DNA of 64,000 nucleotides from Spirometra erinaceieuropaei. Lineage: Eukaryota; Platyhelminthes; Cestoda; Diphyllobothriidea; Diphyllobothriidae. The notes under the pieces were generated by a model that saw only the letters and a program-made list of their open reading frames with translations, was not told where the DNA came from and did no database searches. Of the stretch, positions 1 through 11,701 are shown one piece after another (the first letter of the stretch is position 1; each line of letters opens with the position of its first letter). A program made the translations under genes and the position numbers. The stretch covers positions 1,406,833-1,470,832 of the forward strand of contig CACRXP010000035.1 in the NCBI GenBank assembly GCA_902702965.1. Direction: 5' to 3'.

Positions 1-136
1 TGGATGATGTGACCGCGTCTTCGTAGGACCGGGGTTGCGATGCGGCAGCGTGCGTGTCCACCATGGTCTCAGCCGTCTCCTTCACCTTGGACTAGGCCAC
101 GAACGCCTGTAACGGCCCAAAGGAATGCGACTCGGC

Positions 137-238
137 GAAGATGGCGCAGTGCTATCATTCGACATCACCCTTCTCTTCAAATCGATCCCGCAAAACCTTA
201 CACTCGAAACTTCCAGCAAGCTGCTCAAAAGACGGTGA
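137..238 (+). pseudogene. Penelope-like RT scrap (motif A region)
   Basis: A 33-codon open stretch ending in TGA reads LSFDITLLFKSIPQNLTLET, which is the motif A block of Penelope-like reverse transcriptases (SFD, a few residues, then LFTSIP). The catalytic aspartate of SFD is kept. No motif B or C follows. It resembles the motif A block of the PLE at 14.6-15.8 kb more than the one at 63 kb. It is a short truncated relic; the call rests on this one motif. Confidence 0.55.
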
Positions 239-897
239 GACAAGACGGTGAATATTGAGGATTTTACACCTCCCCGACACAGTGAAGCATAACCAGTACC
301 CTCAACACCCCCTAACTTCCGGCACCTAACTTAACACGCTATTAACCCCCTCACATGGACGTCTGTTCTGTCGATGTAACCTCGATGTTCCCAAGCGCTC
401 TAGTGCGATTATCTCACGTCTCACTATTCATTTCGCCTGACGATGAGTTGGTGAAACCAGCTTGAAAATTCACGAGTACAACTCCGTTTTCCGATGAGCC
501 TTCTCCTTTCAGTATATCGTCTCGGAATGCATACTACCTCCGTTGTGTTAATGACCCATCTGGTAGACCGCAGTGGTGGACCAGCTGCGCCACGTGTGCA
601 AACGCATGTTTGTGTTTCCGGTCTCAGTTTTTGATCAGGGTTATGATTGGTTGAATGAAGGCAAACAAGCCAGAAACAGTTCAGGATCAATCTACCCCAA
701 ACCTCTGTCGTCTCCCCTCTGCTCTTATTAGCATGGACGACTTCGGCTCGGTAGGTGGTTCCCTGTTCGTGGCCCTCATCGCCCATACGGAGCTTGTCCG
801 TTTCGGGAAGCCAATGAATCGGTGTTTGCCCATTCCAGAATGGACATATACGTATATATATGGATACAGGCGAAAATGCTGACCCCAGGTGTTGAGA
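239..897. other. Unassigned stretch
   Basis: Only short overlapping open frames on both strands, with no motif I recognise. A short alternating purine/pyrimidine run (TATACGTATATATATGG) sits near 847-864. Confidence 0.4.
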
Positions 898-1076
898 TGG
901 AAGGAGAAGGTAAAGAGATCTCTGGGGAGGATGGTTTACTCAGCTGACGTTTCACACTCACACTTGAGCGTATCATCAGAGATGGACAAAAATGAAAATG
1001 GATGGCTTATGCAGGTCTTTCTTACTCACTACTGATAGGTCCATCGTTCTCTCTTCTCACTGGCCCTCCTTTCCTG
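898..1076 (-). repeat. Left arm of PLE-flanking inverted repeat
   Basis: This 179-base segment is an imperfect reverse complement of 1,700-1,877. On the minus strand it continues from the end of the GIY-YIG coding remnant into 3' untranslated sequence and holds a hammerhead-like core. Long flanking repeats in direct or inverted order (pLTRs) are known for Penelope-like elements. Confidence 0.75.
941..985 (-). ncRNA. Hammerhead-ribozyme-like motif in PLE repeat
   Basis: On the minus strand the order is CTGATGA, a 6-bp hairpin (ACGCTC with GAGTGT, one G-U pair, loop AAGTGT), then GAAAC and GTC followed by AGCTG. This is the core order of a type I hammerhead: CUGAUGA, helix II, GAAA, cleavage-site GUC. 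Helix III would be minimal, as described for hammerheads of Penelope-like elements, which may work as dimers. Helix I pairing is weak here. The family association is known; activity is not shown. Confidence 0.6.
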
Positions 1077-1714
1077 CCTAAGTGGTGTCTGAAGGCCTCG
1101 TATGACGCCGGTAGGTCGATCCTACGGTTGATGTAGTTGTTGTTGGATTGCCAGGCTTCGATTATCTCTCTCGCCACTTTGCTTTCAGCTCAGCTGATTA
1201 CTTCTGCCTTGCCAAAACCTAATTAATGACTATTTTCGAGGCCATGCATAGTAACATGCGATCGCGCATCTTTTCGCTTTACAGCTAGAGAATGCTCATG
1301 CATGTGCGACCTTAATCGTTTGTCAGTCATGCCACGGTAGTTGACCGGACAGTCTAGACAATTGACGCGGTAAACAATTCCTGACGTGTCCTAAGGTGAT
1401 AGCTGCCCCTTGGGCTACATGATCAAGCAGCGGATTGTGACCTCTGGCCTGTATCCAAGACCCACGTTGAATTGTCTGAGCATGCGTTCAGTGGCTTCGG
1501 AAACGTCACTCAGGTAGGGTAAATCACGGAAGATTTCAGGTTTTTGTTCACCGTCGGTCTTCGTGTGCCTTTGATACAGGCATTTGTTTAGGAAAGTACG
1601 TGGGTACCCATTGCAGAGAAAGAGACGCCATAGGGATTTACGCTCTCGCAGCTTTTCAGCCCCTGCGCTGTAGTTTGTTGATGCGTAGGAAGAGTGTCTG
1701 GAAAGGAAGGCCAA
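1077..1714 (-). pseudogene. Penelope-like element: RT end and GIY-YIG nuclease
   Basis: The minus-strand frame starting at 1,714 reads the end of a PLE reverse transcriptase (block LFLCNGYPRTFLNKCL), then the linker to the endonuclease. After a frameshift near 1,412 the GIY-YIG nuclease follows: GIVYRVNCLDCPVNYRGMT, then KRLRSHMHEH with the candidate catalytic arginine, and later REIIEAWQS with the candidate metal-binding glutamate. Two in-frame stops lie in the nuclease part. The RT core upstream is missing; instead the frame runs into the inverted arm at 1,700. It is a 5'-truncated, inactive copy. Confidence 0.88.
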
Positions 1715-1877
1715 TGAGAAGAGAGGACGAGGGACCTATTAGTAGTGGATAAGAAAGGCCTACTTAAGTAATGTATTTCCACGTTTTTTCTATCTCCCAT
1801 GATGTGCTCAAGTATGAAGGTGAAACGACAGATGAATACACCATCCTTGCCAGAGATCTCTTTGCCTTCTCCTTCCA
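1700..1877 (+). repeat. Right arm of PLE-flanking inverted repeat
   Basis: Imperfect reverse complement of 898-1,076. On the + strand it carries a decayed version of the hammerhead-like core near 1,798-1,835: CATGATG instead of CTGATGA, and GAAAC followed by GAC instead of GTC. The two arms bracket the PLE coding fragment. Confidence 0.75.
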
Positions 1878-2039
1878 CATAAGTATGTCTATAAATTTCG
1901 TCGGTAACGCTATTCTGCCTATATATGAACTATGATAGAGAGCGCTCAGCGATCGCGTTTCGGAAAATCCTTGTTCCGTTGTCAATCTGGGCTCGATCTA
2001 GAGCCCCGCAAGCAGCCGCTCAGCAACTGGTAGTGTAGG

Positions 2040-2160
2040 CTGAACGACTAGACCGAAAAGGACCATGAAGACTGGAGTAGCCATTTCTGACGTATTACCC
2101 GTGATCAGCCAGTCATACCCAATCCCGGGTTTGCAGATCCTGAGGCTCGGACTTGTTTTC
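2040..2160 (-). mobile_element. tRNA-SINE fragment
   Basis: The stretch with GTAGCCATTTCTGACGTATT, GATCAGCCAGTCATACCCAA and then CCCGGGTTTGCAG matches the minus-oriented SINE at 55.4 kb in order and spacing. The B-box end is degraded. About 80 bases downstream, 2,240-2,290 resembles the tail of the + oriented SINE at 21.8 kb, so the area may hold rearranged SINE pieces. Confidence 0.55.
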
Positions 2161-2324
2161 TACTTGTTATAAGTTCGACGCTCTAATTATCACTATCTAG
2201 CTATCTTACTAATCACTTTGCGGCTGTTGACGGCACTCAATATTGAGACCTAAGGCACCACGGGAGGAATGTCCGGTAACGCGATAGGTGGCTGCCATCA
2301 ACCATACTTAATATACCCGACCTC

Positions 2325-2470
2325 AACCGACAGGACAATGGGCCCTTTGCTCAATGGTTAGATCGCTGGATTTACAAACGCCTAATAACCAAAATAACGC
2401 GGATTCGAGGCTTAGGTGCTCCCAGCTGTAGGGTTGGACAGGACTGGCGGACAGCGAATAAGCCAGACAT
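2325..2470 (+). mobile_element. tRNA-SINE copy, degraded
   Basis: It starts with the leader ACCGACAGGACAATGGGCCC shared with the SINE at 55.5 kb, then an A-box-like TTGCTCAATGGTTAGATCG and a B-box-like GGATTCGAGGC. The body diverges after that. An internal Pol III promoter is implied by the tRNA-like head but the boxes are mutated. Confidence 0.6.
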
Positions 2471-4098
2471 GGCCAACTTTGACATCGAAAATAGCACGGC
2501 GAAAACGAATACTTACCATCCTCGCTTACAACGGCTACCAGAGCATAAGTTAGTTTCCAGCACTTTTCAGAGCGACTGCGACGTCATCTCGTTGTCTGAG
2601 ATACCGCCATGGTATATGTGGCGAAATTTATCGATACCTTGCCCCTTAATGCTCCTGTGACTTAGTTATGGCACCCCGTAGACCAACAGCAACGTCAACG
2701 TTTACATTGTTAAGGAACGTCCTCCCGACTCAAGGAGATGAGAAGAGTGCCATTCGCACACTAACCATCCGTTTACTGGCAGAGGTCTGCGGGCGTTTTA
2801 GTATGCGTCAAGATTCCGAGGGAAAAAGTTGCGTATGGTGGAGATTTAAGGGTTTCCGTAAATCTGGATTCCCCTATCTTCAACACGACCCTAGAACAGT
2901 GGTCTACACTGCACGACGACGGCAACGATAACTTATTCAATGGCCGTCCACGCATACCATTTGGCAGTGTCACCATAGAACGCTGAGGTATTTTTCGAGG
3001 TATTCAGTTTTCCTAATCTCAATTGTGCCCGTCCTCTCCCCACTTCCGTTTCTGTTCCGCGACAGTTTATGCACAAGAGTTAAGTTCTCTAACTTCGCAG
3101 TCAACCTTCCATAGACACATCGGATGACAATCATTTAGCTTAACAGACAGTCTCCACTCTCCAAGGACGCCCTGTGTTCCCGGCGGAACAGAATAAGTGT
3201 TCTGTTGGACCCCACGCGTTCCGATCTAGAGCCAATGCAGGTGTTTCCGTAGCGACAGGAGTCCAACTGATGAAGGCGTTCTAGTCATAGTGGAAACTAA
3301 ATGCAGCAAACTGTTCCTCATCCCTGATGTGTTATTGGAGATAGGCGAACGTATAAAACAGAGAAAAGACTGTTCACAGCAGACTGCCCTTCAGCAGGAA
3401 CCGCTCCCCCGAGCGGTCTGCTTTTGGTGTAGGTGATATTCTGAAATTAACATGCCTGACCTATCAATGACTGTATCACACGACTTTTTCACTACGGTTG
3501 CAGAAACAGGGTACAGTTAGGGGAAATAGGGCTGGTGGAGAAAAGTCCCCAAACACTTTTGTCCCAATCCCCTTTCAGTGCTCCCAAAATCGTTAATTTA
3601 CTGGCTATTCAGTTTGGGAAGATATGGTTAAACATAACTGGTGCGCATATTCGTACACAAATCATGGCATGCTTGCAGAAGTCGCCACTTCACTTTCCTT
3701 TTTGTCGATCTGTAGGAAGTGCATAGACAACCTGGGTGTGAAAAAGGTGGATCAGGCTCGGGCCTATCTTCGCAAGCGTCGGATCGAGGAGGGCGGCAAG
3801 GCAGGAGAAATGGCCATTCTATCCGGACTACGGGAGATTTGTCCGGATCCCAAGCTTGGGTTTCTCCTAGAATATTTGTCCTTCCTCGAACATGTAAAGG
3901 CCACCTCATAGTCAGATTTCTGAACAACTCCTTTTCCATCATGAACAGGCCGATTAAATATTGCTGACTATCTTTTCCCTAGTCTATATTCGCGCTTCCG
4001 AAAAGCACCCATTGGGTCTTCAAATGTTTGCGGGCAGATAGGCCTAGGGATGACGACTGGGATTTTCCGCGGAGTCACAGAAACTCTAAGATTCCCTG
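2471..4098. other. Unassigned stretch
   Basis: Open frames here are short (up to about 100 codons) and overlap on both strands. The one at 2,668-2,931 (+), starting MAPRRPTATSTF, has no motif I recognise. No repeat match to other parts of the window was noticed. Confidence 0.35.
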
Positions 4099-4242
4099 AG
4101 TCGCTAGGGTGGTGTAGAAGTCCGCTCTCGTGGTCCTCGACACGGTCGCTCATCCACACCACCTTTGGTCTAGGTAGAGGGTACTGTGGCAGTCCGCCCT
4201 GGCGGTCGTCAGCGTGACCGCTTATCCGTGTCACATTTGGTC
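4099..4242 (-). repeat. Two-unit 72-bp tandem repeat, in frame
   Basis: On the minus strand, 4,242-4,171 and 4,170-4,099 are two diverged 72-base units, each starting GACCAAA. Both are open in one frame within a 97-codon ORF (3,968-4,261). Matching peptide blocks are SGHADDRQGGLPQYP and SDRVEDHESGLLHHP. Unit length is a multiple of three. It may be a relic of a coding repeat or a simple local duplication. Confidence 0.7.
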
Positions 4243-5588
4243 CGCTTAGCACACCCGTCAAACACTGCTAGTGCGCGTGCGACTCAACTCTCGGCTCGCC
4301 GACGTCGATCGATATTTTTGCCCTCATCGATGGGTTGCAGTTGCACAAAGCCCAGACGTAAGCATGCACTCCGCGTCGGGGCTGACAGCCTAAAATGGCT
4401 GGCAATCTGTTACTACCTGCTGGGCCATGTGTACACTGTCTCGCCTCAGTAAAGATTGTCCCATAACTCCGCCATCCCTGTCTTTTAATTCAAAAATTTT
4501 CGAGCAGTCCAGCGTTGCATCTTGTCATCGTGATTGATGGGCTAAGCCAAGAATATTGCGTCGAGAATACTAGGACCGTCCTAAAATCGAAGCAGGAGTG
4601 GTCTCCGAAGACGTAGACTAGCAAACACCCACATTTCCTTCATGTGAGACCTTAGCGCAAAACAGAATTGATCCTCTTCAGAATTCTGTGGCGAGTCAGA
4701 AGAAAATTCCACACCTCGAGCTTCCTGAGTCCTTGTCTAAATATCCATTCAGAAACGATTCCTGAAAACAGTCCAATGTGTATTCTGCACAGAACCTCTC
4801 CTTAAAGTAATCGTCAGGCGGCCAAAAATAAGGACCTAGTGAAAATTAATTATGCACGTGGGAGCATTGAAATTGGCCAAAGAGAAATGGAGTGGTAAGC
4901 GATAGTAAAAATTTTGCCCAGACGTCATCCACCTGTTTGAAGTGCAGCATTCTTTGAGCGAATGACGCGCCGTTCTGCTAAGTAACCTATCAGAACACCG
5001 AGCTACCCCTAGAGCCAGCAGGCGACTGTTGTTAGCCGCAAGTCCTGGCCGTGCGCGCGCATCGACGAAACAGCTATGTGCTCCCGTAAAACGTTGCGCA
5101 GTCTCGGCCACTTATTCCGTTGGAGTAGCGAGTAGTGTTTGTGACGCCGTAGGAACGAAGCAACGCGGGACATATAATGCGTTGCGGGATCAGAAATCAT
5201 TAAACGCCGGAAGACAGGTAGCAAAATTTACATTAGTATTTAAGCGAACGATGTCACAGGTCCTCACTATTCTGGGGCCACGAAAACCCATGAGGCCTGT
5301 CCCTCGCAACCGCTCACACCTGGGTTCATTCAAACTTCCTGATTGTCTCGTCATTGCCCTACTGACTTCCACTCATGCAGATGCAAAGACTGGCACGTGA
5401 CTAAGTGGTATCTGGGAGCACGAAGTGCTGTGGGCACACCTTTTTATGAACGGACGTCCAAGGGCAGCGCGACGCGGATGCGACGCTGCCTCGGCCATCA
5501 GAAACGATGCCATGAGATGGTTTTCCTGCCAGCCGCAGGACATCACTCTTTTCAATATCGCAGGATAAACCGTCCCCCAGTTCCAACT
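4243..5588. other. Unassigned stretch before RTE-like element
   Basis: The longest open frame is 5,029-5,400 (+, 123 codons). I see no conserved motif in it. The last part, from about 5,400, may be the 5' side of the RTE-like relic that follows, but no motif proves it. Confidence 0.3.
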
Positions 5589-7084
5589 TAATCGCTTGCA
5601 CACGCCTCTGAAGCGAGAACTTGTTCCAGAAATGCAGCGCCGATTGCGAAATCGCCGCGAAACCACAGACATGGGCTTCGCAGTCTGTCAACTGCATGAA
5701 GTGCCAGGAAATGAGGACCAACCTCCACATCGTGCCGTGAATCGTGATGCACTCTGCAGAATCATGTTGAAATCCGGACGTGCAGAGCGATTTGCTTGAA
5801 TGGTGGTTTCCCGAAGAGATTATAGCTCGCGTCACGAATAACAGTCCAGTCTCAGAAGAATTCGTGGTGACCAATGGGGTGAAGCAGAGCTGCGTACTCG
5901 CTCTCGCCCTATAGTCTCCTGTTCTCCGTAATGGTGATGGACGTCTACGGCGAGAAGCGGCTGAGGATCCAGATCTAGCACCGAAGGGACGGAAAGTCGC
6001 TCAACATCCGCTTGCCGGAGACATCTTCGAGAATACCCAAAGCCAGCACTTACGACCTACTGTTTGTGGCTGACTGCGTATCAAAACCCAGAACGGAAGA
6101 GAACATGCGACGGGATGTTGACTTTGCCCCCAACTGTTCCGAATTCGAATAGACCGCCAGCATGCAGAATACAGTTACCCTGCCCTAACCAACGCCGAGT
6201 GTTGACTACACTGAACCCTGTATCAAGGTCAATGGAACTCATCGCACAGCAGTGGACAAATTCAAGTACTTCGAGGGTACGATTTCAGTAAATAGTAGGA
6301 GTAATGACGAGACTGTAAGTAGGGTCTCCGAAGCCAGCCAAGCCTTCGACCGGTTGAGACACTCCGTCTGGGACTGCCTCGGCATCCTAATCAACACACG
6401 ACTTGAGATGTACATGGCTGTTATACTAACAATGATTTTGTACGGGGTGGAGACTATGGAACCCAAGTGAGAAAACTCAATAATCCCCACCCCAGATCTC
6501 TACAGTGAATATTGAATGCCAAGTGGCAAGAAGTGATACCGGACGCTGTGATCCTGGGAAGAAAAAGCAGTCGCAGCATTCACGCCATGCAGCGAGCACG
6601 TCGTTAGGACAAACAAGTGCCTGTCCGGACGGCTATTTGACCGTGGCAAAACTGCGAATGGCGTCGCTACAAGCACACCCTGACACCTTCCTTAAACACC
6701 TGAAAACCAAACCGGAGAGCTTGTAGGACATCGCTCAACATCGACAGGCGTGATGGACTGCCGTTAAGACTGAGGGTGCGACCTTCGAAGCCAACCGAGT
6801 AGCCGCTGCCAAAGCAAAAAGAGAGACGTACAAGACTCAACGGCTACGGACTAGAGATACTAGCATCCAACCCATGCAATCGTGTCTACTGTTAACTGAC
6901 GTTTCAGATACGGATAGAGCACGTTGGACATATGCAGACACAGTACAGCGGCAATACGACCAACCTGCCTCGTAAGTCAACACAGCACCACTGTCGACGC
7001 CAGTAAGGACGCCCCTGCCGACCTAGAAAGCATTATTGTGTCGCATTTCCTTACCACCAACAACGTGGACACAACTCCATTCTC
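5589..7084 (+). pseudogene. Degenerate RTE-like non-LTR retrotransposon, RT region
   Basis: Collinear blocks of an RTE-like reverse transcriptase can be followed through several frames. NRLHTPLKRELVPEMQRRLR and TTDMGFAVCQLHE come first, then VNRDALCRIMLKSGRAERFA. Next comes a motif B block VTNGVKQ (about 5,870), then YDLLFVADCVS at about 6,060, where the family has FADD. Last are DKFKYFEGTISVNSRSN and the tail block MYMAVILTMILYGVETME (6,400-6,460). The motif A aspartate segment is deleted before VNRD and the motif C box is FVADC, so the enzyme is dead. Many frameshifts and stops are present. Confidence 0.88.
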
Positions 7085-7450
7085 CGGCCGTTGCAACTCC
7101 AATTCCTTATCACGCATAGGTCCCGTAGGTCACTTGCAAATCCATCGGAAAAAACTGGGCAACCAGTACCTTTAGCCCCAACGCACGCCAATCACACACA
7201 CACACCTCATCCGCCTACAGTGTTCCAGAACATTGAGGTACCGCATGGGCCTAGTAGGTCTTACACGGCAATGTCATCAAGACAAGCCTACTCCGTACAC
7301 CATAAAACTTATCTGCAAGACAATGTCGCCATCACCAATATCTTCGCCATACCGCCAGCTCGCCAACAGCAGTTCCATCATGTCCTTACTGTCACCATGT
7401 ATGGGCCTAGTTAGGCATTTGCGGATTTATCGCATCGACACAGTCGATTC
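7085..7450 (+). pseudogene. Zinc-finger-like tail of the RTE-like element
   Basis: Three diverged copies of a finger-like module follow the RT region: RIGPVGHLQIHR (about 7,114), CSRTLRYRMGLVG (about 7,220) and MGLVRHLRIYR (about 7,397). In intact copies of such elements I expect C2H2-type modules with Cys pairs before and His pairs after this block; here several Cys and His are lost. These modules would bind nucleic acid. The assignment as the C-terminal tail rests on order and strand. Confidence 0.6.
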
Positions 7451-7589
7451 TGCGGAACCCATTCCAACGACAGCGCGCATTCGTCGTGACAACAAATCTG
7501 ACGTGCTTTCAGTCACACGGGTCGTGGCCTGGTTGCCAGCTGATAGAATAACTCGGTGCTCGTGGTCAGTACTCTATGTATGTGGAGGG

Positions 7590-7930
7590 GCTGAGGAATG
7601 GGAGTCAGGCTCGATGGCTCTTTCTCAATGTTTCCTGCATGACACTTCCAAGAGTGTGTGATCCTAGGCTCTTTTCTGCAAAGATATGGAACATTATACT
7701 GGACCGAGGTCTAGTATGGCGTGCGCGGGTCGGTTGTCCAGCTTGGCAGTCACTGCATCTGAGCACACCTCCGGTCGTTTTGACGTTCTCATGCCATCAG
7801 AGTCCGGTGGGTGAGGAGAGTGCGGCAGGTGCCACGCAAATAGGCCTCACTATGTATCTATTCGCGCACAAGTCAATGGTGCTGCACGCACTGCGTGTAG
7901 CACGTGGTAGACGTCGCCACTCATGACGAC
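7590..7930 (+). repeat. Dispersed repeat R1, copy 1
   Basis: Contains GTGGGTGAGGAGAGTGCGGC and later CGCGCACAAGTCAATGGTGC. Similar blocks recur near 52,510-52,620 and 57,865-57,980. Another shared block, AATG/GATGGCTC...CCTGCATGACACT, lies before these in this copy and after them at 52.7 kb. No coding motif is visible. Confidence 0.45.
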
Positions 7931-10900
7931 CGAATTCCAATTCTCACCTTCACCGGTGCATAAATTTTTAGCCAATACAACAGAAGCTGTCTATTGGTAG
8001 AGGAGTTAGACCGCCAATCAAGACCCGGCATGTATCTCCAACCGCGGAGACCAAGGAAAAGTTTGGTGTGAAGTTCTCTATTGACACTGGCAGCGTCTCC
8101 GTGTACACACTCAGGGCAGAACATGCATGGCATGGTAACGTTTGCAACTCAACCAAAACGTACGATACACGGACTACGGCATATTTGGTCACCGGGATGG
8201 TCAGCAAAAGCACTCTAAGGGCTCTGTCTATACCGTAAGCAAACGGCTTTGCTGAGAAGTTCCAGCGGTAGACACTGCCGGCAGCAGCCCTAAATCCATA
8301 GAGAGATGCGGTCACACGCCGATATGCAGCTGCCGATCACAGAGGCCCGATGGATAGACGAGCAGAGAAACAATTTTTAAGACTGACCACGCTGTCCAAG
8401 AGGCAACAGTGGCCGCAATCGACTATTAACGGAAATATGTGCTGATGAGTTTACCTTCGTCTCAATTGAAAGTTGTCTGGTACTTATGGCCGACGGTACG
8501 TGCGGATCTGATAAAGAACACCTTCGGAGAAAATGTTACGGAGGATTCCGCCGTGGCAATTCTTCCGATGATCATTCACCCTTCTCGGGAGTTAGCGTGG
8601 CATCGTCGCCGAAATTCGAAGGCACTCTGTTCCTCGAGTTACGTGAGCAGCTCCAAGCAAGGCAGGCCTCGTCAGGTATCCTGCCGTTTTTTAGTTACTT
8701 TGTCACACCAAGAAGGCCTCTGATTAGTGCTGCAGAGCCGTCCTATTGGGCATCGCAGATTGAAGGCAAGTTTGGGGTTTCGGACCTGCCGACTTCATAA
8801 GCTACACAAAAGTTCCCTCCCACCAGACTCGTCCCTTCGAGAAACACTAACATCGGAATCCGGACGTCTGACTGTAGCTGTATCAGAAGACCCGACACAG
8901 CCTTCAGGTGCAGCAATTACCAAGACATGATTCATATCTCCCGAGCGGTTTGTGACTACGTCACTCACGACAAGTACCCTAAAGTATGGATGGATAAGAA
9001 AGCCAGCAAACTTTGCATTGACAGTTAGTCAGACAGCTTTATGGCCATTATTGCCGAGTTGCATGCTGTCACCCGGAGCTTTCTGGAAAGCACCTTGGAG
9101 GGCAAACTCTGGGCTAGAGCCGGCTGTCTTCTATTAACGGGGACTTGGGAGCCCGCGCCACCGGCATAGCTGCGACGAGATGATCGTGGACAATCAGACA
9201 GAGGTCCACGGCGGGCTTCACCCAAGCGGCTAACTCCGCATTTCTCCGTAAGCCATTTTATCAGCAACAGTATGAACCCAGGTCGAGTCAGCGCAAGCGA
9301 CTGACCGCTACCGTTCACTCAGGCATTATGTCGAACCAGCGCGTTTGGATAACTGTCTATACTTTGAGTATCCTGTAGATAAAGTCGCCTGAGGAGTCAG
9401 AGACGAGCAGCAGCAATAACCAGGCGGTTAAGCATAGCGAAATCAACAATTCCTTCGCCCCTAGCACGACGGCTCTCCGCCGTGCAGCAACCAAGACCCT
9501 GTTCCACATGGTGCTCCACACTCATGGAGTGGACCATATCTGTGGCATCGACCCCAGGGCCACAAAACCCCTGGTCAAGTCACTCAAGATTACTTCGATG
9601 CTACATTGACCTGGAAATCCGGTTACAGCCGCAAAGGTCGATACTCGAGCACCCAGCGCATCAACACTTTGCAAGTCATGACCTGGGAAAAGCAGTGTGG
9701 ATCTCGGCAGAGACCGAAGGGAAGATCTGCGTAGTCGTTACCGAGCCCGACATCCCATCAATTTATGAACACCTCTTCCCCTTGAGGCGACCGGTTAGTA
9801 TGTTAGACGTCTATATCACGGACCGGGGTATCCCTGCGTCCGCTGCCGAAGCAATACGTATTAGAGGTCGTCGGAGAGGAATCGGGAGCTCTACGGCTTC
9901 GGCAGAAGTGTTCGGCTCTAAGCTTTAATGGAGATGTGGTGGCTTGTGTCGCAGTTGTTAGTCAACTGTTGCTTGCTATAATGTGGTCGGGCTCCAGATC
10001 TTAACTTTCGGCATCCTTCGAGTATTACACGCTGGTCCTCAAGTGCTCTTTACTATACGCAGTCAGCAATTGCCAGTGGTCTGCTCTAGCGTCCTTTCAC
10101 GCGCAAACGGCCGTGACGATGGTTGGGGTTTTCTGAGAACCCATTTACTAAAACAGCACGATTCGCTTTTGGGTATTAATGACCAAAAACACGCAAATCG
10201 CCGAAAAGGACCCATTAAGGGAACAAAGTAGTGCAGTAGCCAGCTTATACGACCGAAAAGTGACTGAAGGAAAGAAGGCATTGTGGTCTTTACCCGGTCG
10301 CAGTCGCTTAATGGACGACGGCCTGCGGCAAGTTCACTGTCTGTTAGAAGTACGGAAGTAGTTGCCATGTTTTATTTAGAAAGTGCAGTTTGAACACTCA
10401 CGCGTCAGTTGGCATAGACCTAATGATGTCCGAGTCACCAGGATCTTCGATGGCGAGGGTGCTGACACGAAAGTATTTCCCACAAGCGGTCCCCAAGTCT
10501 CGGTTAGTACCATTGTAGTGGTGAACGCCAGTTTTGGACAGCATTGCATAGTATTCGATTTCAGCTTTTCTGAAATTTCAAGGTAGACAGCTGTAGCGGG
10601 AAGAAATAGTCCGGAGATCTTAGAAAGACAGTTAAGATTTCATCTCAGCAAAACGCTCCGAAATCTTGATTTTACATACCGAAGCGGTGGTGTGTTATTG
10701 GCAATTATTATAAGTTTCGAGCCCCCGCGACGAAGCGTTCGCAGGGTGTGACGATAACCTATGGCTGCTTTGCCACTCTTGAAGACGAGCGCCAAACGGC
10801 TGTTAATCGAGTCGATAGCTTTCTGAAGGGGATAAAAGTTTTAAAAAAGGCATACAGTTTTTTTCGTTGTAGCAGTGCTGGCGGTCTGACGAGCAGACTC

Positions 10901-11507
10901 AGACTTTCTTCCGGGAGTAGCAGAAGGTCCGGCCATCACAACGTGGGGCTTGCGTAACTGTAGCTGGCGCCGATACGCCACCAGTTCAAACAACAGGCCA
11001 CTGTGCAGATGGTAGACAAATGGCTCCGAATCCGACGGATAATTCTGCTTCTCCCAGCCCGCCGGAAATAAATAACCAAATGCAGGTCAGTAAGGTGATT
11101 ACTTATACAATTTGACCTATGCTAGGAACGTACTTACACTGTTAGAAAAAGCATTCAGTATATTGAATTACTCGTGTTGAACATAGATGATTAAGGTCCC
11201 TCGAAATGGGCTATGTCCCTCTCCGTCCTAGCTAGGCCCATCCCTCAGGGCTAGACATTAGATAGCCGGGGTGGTGACTTCCGTGTTTTATATTTCCATT
11301 GCCAGTCAAGTTTCCGCCAATCAGTTTTATGTGGTTTTTTTTTCCAGAGACTATTTACCAAGACAAATGGGAATTGCGAAAGGTATTTTTACATATATGA
11401 TAGTAGATTGACACTGGGGCATCCGTGCAGCTTGGTTTAGGTCCGATATCCTACATATGTACAGTCTGTATCTATAATAGTGAAAATGCGATTCCCAGGT
11501 GGCATAT
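7931..11507. other. Unassigned stretch
   Basis: Open frames such as 8,439-8,723, 9,482-9,928 (+, 148 codons) and 10,063-10,368 (-) show no motif I can name with confidence. A frame near 8,040-8,130 (+) reads KFSIDTGSVSVY, which recalls a retroviral-type protease, but nothing else supports an LTR element. Probably old transposon-derived or plain intergenic sequence. Confidence 0.35.
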
Positions 11508-11678
11508 CAAAAGAAGAGGGGACGCTCACCGGGAGGGGTTTATTTGAGATCCGACGTTTCAGGTAGTTTATTCGTCTACCCATCTTCATCTTTCCCATGA
11601 AGATGTGTAGACGAATAAACTACCTGAAACGTCGGATCTCAAATAAACCCCTCCCGGTGAACGTCCCCTATTCTTTTG
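11508..11678. repeat. 82-bp near-perfect inverted repeat with 7-base loop
   Basis: Arms 11,508-11,589 and 11,597-11,678 are reverse complements with three mismatches, separated by CTTTCCC. Each arm contains GACGTTTCAGGTAGTTTATT or its complement. The 13-mer ACAGTCTGTATCT occurs both at 11,461 and right after the right arm at 11,680. The sequence CTACCTGAAACGTCGG in the arm recalls the 3' half of a hammerhead core. Confidence 0.9.
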
Positions 11679-11701
11679 ACAGTCTGTATCTGCGTTTTTC
11701 T

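Noticed and set aside
6890..6920. Hammerhead-like GACGTTTC block at 6.9 kb
   Set aside because: No CTGATGA or helix II in the right place.
8030..8140. KFSIDTGSVSVY frame as an LTR-retrotransposon protease
   Set aside because: A DTG triplet in a short frame is weak; no gag, RT, RNase H, integrase or LTR pair was found around it.
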